Source: Candidatus Parcubacteria bacterium
Lineage (GTDB): Bacteria > Patescibacteriota > Saccharimonadia > Saccharimonadales > Saccharimonadaceae
Direction of reading: 5' to 3'
DNA: 6,574 nucleotides
Assembly: GCA_023432475.1 (NCBI GenBank)
Contig: JAEYUN010000009.1
Span: forward strand, 1 to 6,574
Positions 3,883 to 6,574 of the stretch are shown here, piece after piece (within the stretch, counting starts at the first letter, position 1; each line of letters starts with the position of its first letter). A program made the translations under genes and the position numbers. The notes under the pieces were generated by a model that had not been told where the DNA came from, did not search any database, and saw only the letters and a list, made by a program, of their open reading frames with translations.

Positions 3883-5265
3883 TTAAGGGGCTTTTATTTT
3901 TGAGCAGGCGACACGAACGGCTTCGCTCCAACTCGGGAAGGCGTGCAAGGTAGAGGCTATTTCAGTAGCAGTTAGGCCGTACTGGACGGCAAGCGTCAAT
4001 TCGTGAATGATCTCGCCGGCGTGAGGCGCTACGACACTAGCCCCAATGATTTCAAGTTTTTTGTTAGTAATGACTTTAACGAAACCATCTCTGACATTAT
4101 CGACATTGGATCGGGCTATGATAGTGAGCGGTGCGGTTGCGGTTTTAATGCTCAAGTCGCGTTTTAGGCAATCGGCTTCACTGAGCCCGACGCTGGCGAT
4201 TTCAGGGTATAGAAAAGTTACTCTTGGGACTGCAGCGTAGCTCGGCGAAATTTTTCGCTTGGGGTAAAGCAGGTTGTTAGCGGCGACACGGCTTTCGTAG
4301 ACACCGGTGTGGGTGTAGAAGAAACGACCTAGTATATCACCGGCGGCGTAGATATTTTTTGTCGACGTTTCTAAATGTTCGTTAACCTCAATACCCTTGG
4401 CGGAATATTCAACACCTGCGTTATCTAAACCTAAGTCTACGGCTGGATTCTTACCGGCGGCCAGTAGAACTTGGTCAACTTTAACAGAATGCTCCTCACT
4501 GCCATGCAGGTAACTGACACGAGTCATAACACCGTCTTTGGCTATACGAACAACTTTGGCATGGGTGAGCACGCTCATGCCACGTTGGCGACGGAATACC
4601 TCCTCGGTTAACCGGCTGACTTCAGTGTCTTCTTGGGGCAATATACGGGCCGCCCGGTCGGCCAGGTAAACTTTTGTACCAAAACTACTAAACAGTTCGG
4701 CGAATTCACAGCCGGTCGCGCCAGCACCAATGATAAAAATAGTTTTTGGGGGGCGTATAAGATCTAAGGCGGAACGTGGTGTTAGATGAGCAACTTTGTC
4801 TAGCCCAATCACTCCACCGTCGGCCGGCATTGAGCCTGAAGCAATCAAGAAATGTTGGGCGCTGATGTGGCGGCGGTTAACCGTAATCTCGTGAGGACTA
4901 AGGAAACGCGCTTCGCCTTTTAGCAGGCTTATACCTTTACTTTGGTAATAGCGGGCGCTACTGGCACTGCCGCTACGTTTGACAACAGCGTCTTTCCAAG
5001 CGCGCACTGAAGGGTAGTTGTAACCTATACTGGCTGAACGTAGCCCAACGGCCGGACCATGGTTTTTGGCCAAACTATATATTTCAGCGGCTCGTAACAG
5101 TGATTTCAAGGGGACACTCCCCCAGTTGGAGGCTTCGCCGCCCAGTTCTTCGTTTTCAACGATAGCAACTCGCCAACCGGCCGCCGCTACAATGTCGGCC
5201 GCGACACTGCCCCCGGCGCCGCTGCCGATAACTATTAGGTCAAAGTCGTATTTGTGTTTTGTCAT
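3883..5265 (-). CDS. FAD/NAD-dependent oxidoreductase, Lpd/MerA fold, lacking redox cysteines and catalytic His
   Basis: The 460-residue protein has the full class I pyridine nucleotide-disulfide oxidoreductase layout and usual length: FAD-binding GSGAGG (14-19), NAD-binding GAGATG (180-185) with Asp203 at the end of the next strand, favouring NAD(H) over NADP(H), second FAD motif YAAGD (306-310), and the C-terminal dimerisation domain (about 345-460). The redox site that normally reads CxxxxC is A45-S-N-W-G-S50, so both cysteines are absent. The C-terminal HP....E dyad reads F443-P....E448, so the catalytic His is also gone. It cannot act as a dihydrolipoamide dehydrogenase, and no E2 or lipoyl gene is nearby. 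M. tuberculosis LpdA (Rv3303c), lacking part of this site, is a quinone reductase, so electron transfer from NADH to a non-thiol acceptor is a fair guess. It is third in an operon; GAGGAG lies 9 bases before the ATG. Confidence 0.88.
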   Translation of the reverse strand: MTKHKYDFDLIVIGSGAGGSVAADIVAAAGWRVAIVENEELGGEASNWGSVPLKSLLRAAEIYSLAKNHGPAVGLRSASIGYNYPSVRAWKDAVVKRSGSASSARYYQSKGISLLKGEARFLSPHEITVNRRHISAQHFLIASGSMPADGGVIGLDKVAHLTPRSALDLIRPPKTIFIIGAGATGCEFAELFSSFGTKVYLADRAARILPQEDTEVSRLTEEVFRRQRGMSVLTHAKVVRIAKDGVMTRVSYLHGSEEHSVKVDQVLLAAGKNPAVDLGLDNAGVEYSAKGIEVNEHLETSTKNIYAAGDILGRFFYTHTGVYESRVAANNLLYPKRKISPSYAAVPRVTFLYPEIASVGLSEADCLKRDLSIKTATAPLTIIARSNVDNVRDGFVKVITNKKLEIIGASVVAPHAGEIIHELTLAVQYGLTATEIASTLHAFPSWSEAVRVACSKIKAP

Positions 5266-5282
5266 TTTGGTTTGCTCCTCGC

Positions 5283-5564
5283 TTAGATCATCACATTTTC
5301 GTTTTGGTACATATAAGCAGCGTCTGGGTGGTAAGTTTCCAGGTGTCGGCTGGCAACGCGGCGGATGTCACGGGTGGTTACCTCGTGCTTGCCGGCCAGC
5401 CAGTCGATTACCCCACGACAGACTAGTTCGGCCGTCGAATGGGCTTCGCCTTCCGGAGCGCGGACGCTCAGGCAGGCCGATACAATACTGGAATGAAGCT
5501 TGAGCGGGTCAAAAGGCTCACTATCGCGATGGCCACTTATGACAAAGGGTGTGGCGGATGTCAT
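5283..5564 (-). CDS. Stand-alone ATP-cone domain protein
   Basis: Nearly the whole 93-residue product is one ATP-cone domain: the N-terminal strand and turn ISGHRDSEPFD (9-19), PLKLHSSIVSAC (20-31), a helix around 43-57, EVTTRDIRRVASRHL (61-75) and a final helix with AAYMY (82-86). ATP-cones bind ATP or dATP and normally sit at the N-terminus of ribonucleotide reductases or in the repressor NrdR. Here there is no reductase domain and no zinc ribbon, so it is neither enzyme nor NrdR; the usual Lys-Arg after the first strand is replaced by Gly-His-Arg. The start ATG overlaps the stop of the upstream membrane gene (ATGA), implying translational coupling, and the flavoprotein begins 17 bases after its stop. 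It may sense nucleotides for its operon partners or for a reductase encoded elsewhere; both are inference. Confidence 0.85.
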   Translation of the reverse strand: MTSATPFVISGHRDSEPFDPLKLHSSIVSACLSVRAPEGEAHSTAELVCRGVIDWLAGKHEVTTRDIRRVASRHLETYHPDAAYMYQNENVMI

Positions 5565-6286
5565 AGTGCCCCCATCTGTAGGATTGTTAAGTAGAAAGTC
5601 AGGGCGATAAGTGCTAAACCGCTAGTCCATTGGAGGAATTTTTTATTTTTCTCACGCCACCGCTGCAGTCGGGCGGGCGAATGGCCGCTTGTTAGGTAAA
5701 GAGTGGTGACCAGTAGGGGCACTACTGCTAAAAACGCATAAATTTTCGTGAGAAGCAGCCAACTGCCGAGCGGTTGGCTGGCGATAATTGCGGATACTAG
5801 GAGTAATGGGGCCGCTAAGAAAGGCAATTCGCCGACGACGGTAGCGGCACCGAGCATGCTAGCCTCAAACAGAGAAGTTGTTTTACGTGACCGTTCTAGC
5901 AGGTATTTGGCGACCGCCCGCGGTAGCCACAGTTGAGTACCGGGTCCACGTCGAAAGTAAAAAAAGACGGTAACTAGGCCGACTAGAGGCAGCAATGTAG
6001 TGACGACCAGCATTAAAGTGCGCAAATTATCATGAATCTGGTAACTGGGGTTGGCCGTTACGAACGCCACTACCGCCAGAAGTATTAAAGCTGTGGCGAT
6101 GAAAGCACCCAAACTATAGCTGAGACCTAGCCCCAGGAGACGCCTAGTCGAAGTTTTACGGCTTAAGCTATGCGAGCTCATATGAGCGAGAACGCTAACG
6201 CTAAGCTGATAACAAACATGAACAAAAAGAGCACCCAACAGCAGGAGCAGGACTGGCGCGCTAGATATGTTTATAATGTCATTCAT
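5561..6286 (-). CDS. Six-TM membrane protein, possibly LysE/DsbD (CcdA) superfamily
   Basis: The 241-residue protein has about six TM segments (10-34, 49-76, 88-111, 139-169, 174-198, 217-238) arranged as 3+3 around a basic cytoplasmic loop (112-136). TM4, with G146...G152-E-L-P-F-L-A-A-P160, resembles the G...PC...P pattern of DsbD/CcdA TM segments, but Phe156 stands where Cys would be. The TM1-TM2 loop with HMSSHSLSRKTS resembles LysE-superfamily loops. The only Cys is C25 in TM1, so disulfide relay through a Cys pair is impossible. The family call is tentative and rests on pattern memory. It is the first gene of the operon with the ATP-cone (ATGA overlap) and the flavoprotein. The ATG at 6286 has an A-rich leader and no Shine-Dalgarno sequence; an in-frame TAA two codons upstream rules out a longer start. 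Confidence 0.8.
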   Translation of the reverse strand: MNDIINISSAPVLLLLLGALFVHVCYQLSVSVLAHMSSHSLSRKTSTRRLLGLGLSYSLGAFIATALILLAVVAFVTANPSYQIHDNLRTLMLVVTTLLPLVGLVTVFFYFRRGPGTQLWLPRAVAKYLLERSRKTTSLFEASMLGAATVVGELPFLAAPLLLVSAIIASQPLGSWLLLTKIYAFLAVVPLLVTTLYLTSGHSPARLQRWREKNKKFLQWTSGLALIALTFYLTILQMGAL

Positions 6287-6317
6287 TTTTTATTTTGCCC
6301 ATGTTTTGATGTTTATG

Positions 6318-6337
6318 GTTATACCACAGTTATACCA
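6318..6337. repeat. Two direct copies of TGGTATAAC, 11-bp period
   Basis: On the + strand GTTATACCA is found at 6318-6326 and 6329-6337. The spacing is one helical turn and the pair overlaps the operon's -10 and spacer, so it could be a regulator site or a duplicated extended -10. Confidence 0.55.
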
Positions 6338-6347
6338 GGGAAGTCAA
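6318..6347 (-). promoter_or_regulatory. Promoter of the membrane protein/ATP-cone/flavoprotein operon
   Basis: On the minus strand, TTGACT (6347-6342), an 18-bp spacer and TATAAC (6323-6318) with a TGG extension form a good promoter, starting near 6311 and leaving a leader of about 24 nt. The sequence TGGTATAAC occurs twice, at 6318-6326 and 6329-6337, 11 bp apart; only the proximal copy is correctly placed from the -35. Confidence 0.7.
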
Positions 6348-6398
6348 AATGCATGAACAAACCTTATTTGCAAAAAGAGCCAACATATACTAAAAGTA

Positions 6399-6427
6399 TT
6401 GACAAAACATAAGCACTTTGCTATAAT
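6399..6427 (+). promoter_or_regulatory. Full consensus promoter of the right-edge gene
   Basis: TTGACA (6399-6404), exactly 17 bp, then TATAAT (6422-6427) preceded by TGC, an extended -10. Every element matches the sigma-70-type consensus. The start is expected near 6434, with a 30-nt leader holding AAGGA. Confidence 0.9.
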
Positions 6428-6463
6428 AAAGATATAAGTTAAAAACAAACAAGGATCATCAAA

Positions 6464-6574
6464 ATGACCAATCTGGAAAGCGAAGCCCTAGAAAAACAAA
6501 TCACTGATACTTGGAGTACGCCTAACCAAAAGCGAATAGAAGGTTTTCTGGCTATGGCGGCTTTACGAATCGAT
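6464..6574 (+). CDS. 5' end of an unknown gene (partial, cut by right edge)
   Basis: An open frame of 37 codons starts with ATG at 6464 and runs off the window; it begins MTNLESEALEKQ and ends at ...AALRID. AAGGA (6451-6455) lies 8 bases before the ATG and a full consensus promoter is at 6399-6427, so the start is well supported. The visible part is polar and helical, has no signal peptide or TM segment, and I do not recognise it. It is divergent from the three-gene operon, sharing a 177-bp intergenic region with it. Confidence 0.75.
   Translation, partial: MTNLESEALEKQITDTWSTPNQKRIEGFLAMAALRID

Noticed and set aside
3883..5265. Annotation as dihydrolipoamide dehydrogenase (lpd) or mercuric reductase (merA)
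   Set aside because: Neither enzyme can work without the CxxxxC pair, which is Ala and Ser here. No lipoyl domain, E1/E2 or mer genes are nearby.
4046..5503. Open frames on + at 4046-4240 and 5066-5503, opposite the flavoprotein and ATP-cone genes
   Set aside because: Both are shadows of genes with strong family motifs. The second spans two real genes and their junction and is of low-complexity composition.
5283..5564. Annotation as NrdR
   Set aside because: The N-terminal zinc ribbon with its CxxC pairs is absent, and only the ATP-cone is present.
5748..6412. Open frames on + at 5748-5936 and 6170-6412
   Set aside because: The first lies entirely opposite the membrane protein gene. The second runs from inside it through the divergent promoter region to overlap the -35 of the right-edge gene, with no Shine-Dalgarno sequence.
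1..6574. CRISPR array, insertion sequence, integrated element or attachment site at the tRNAs
   Set aside because: No spaced repeats, transposase, terminal inverted repeats or duplicated tRNA 3' ends were seen.
1..6574. Recoded UGA (Gly) as in SR1/Gracilibacteria
   Set aside because: TGA terminates the 216-aa gene (followed in frame by TAG) and the 241-aa gene (as part of an ATGA overlap), and no long frame needs UGA read-through.

Overview
The window looks like a chromosomal segment of a Candidate Phyla Radiation bacterium, most probably Candidatus Saccharibacteria (TM7). The signs are several very small genes, a 70-residue protein of a type I associate with that group, a mix of Shine-Dalgarno and A-rich non-Shine-Dalgarno starts, GC content judged by eye to be moderate, and compact one- to three-gene transcription units. 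TGA is used as a stop, so the UGA=Gly code of SR1/Gracilibacteria does not apply. The lineage call is recognition, not a database result.

Layout, left to right. Positions 1-2018 hold the tail of an unknown gene, a 12-TM major-facilitator-like transporter and a bitopic membrane protein, all on + and closely spaced. Positions 2022-2390 are a tidy single-gene unit (promoter, strong SD, 70-aa protein with fully C-ending NNY codons, terminator) that looks highly expressed. Positions 2405-2786 are a second single-gene unit: a nearly consensus promoter drives an apparently leaderless 107-aa protein with a SHOCT-like C-terminus, whose stop codon lies inside its own terminator hairpin. A tRNA(CAU) on the minus strand faces this hairpin. 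An FtsB/DivIC-like septum protein (+) and a ChaB protein (-) then converge, followed by an initiator tRNA-fMet (+) with an unusual anticodon stem.

The right half (3883-6286, minus strand) is a three-gene operon: a six-TM membrane protein distantly like the LysE/DsbD (CcdA) superfamily, a stand-alone ATP-cone domain joined to it by an ATGA overlap, and a dihydrolipoamide-dehydrogenase-fold flavoprotein. The flavoprotein keeps its FAD and NAD sites but has lost both redox cysteines (Ala45, Ser50) and the catalytic His (Phe443). It cannot perform standard dithiol chemistry and is more likely an NADH-dependent reductase of another acceptor, such as a quinone or a protein partner. A nucleotide-sensing domain, a membrane protein and a cysteine-less flavoprotein in one operon form the least explained part of the window.

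A divergent, essentially perfect promoter at 6399-6427 starts a gene cut off by the right edge. I see no CRISPR array, insertion sequence, rRNA or origin. No gene-free stretch exceeds about 300 bases. The longest, 6287-6463, holds the two divergent promoters.
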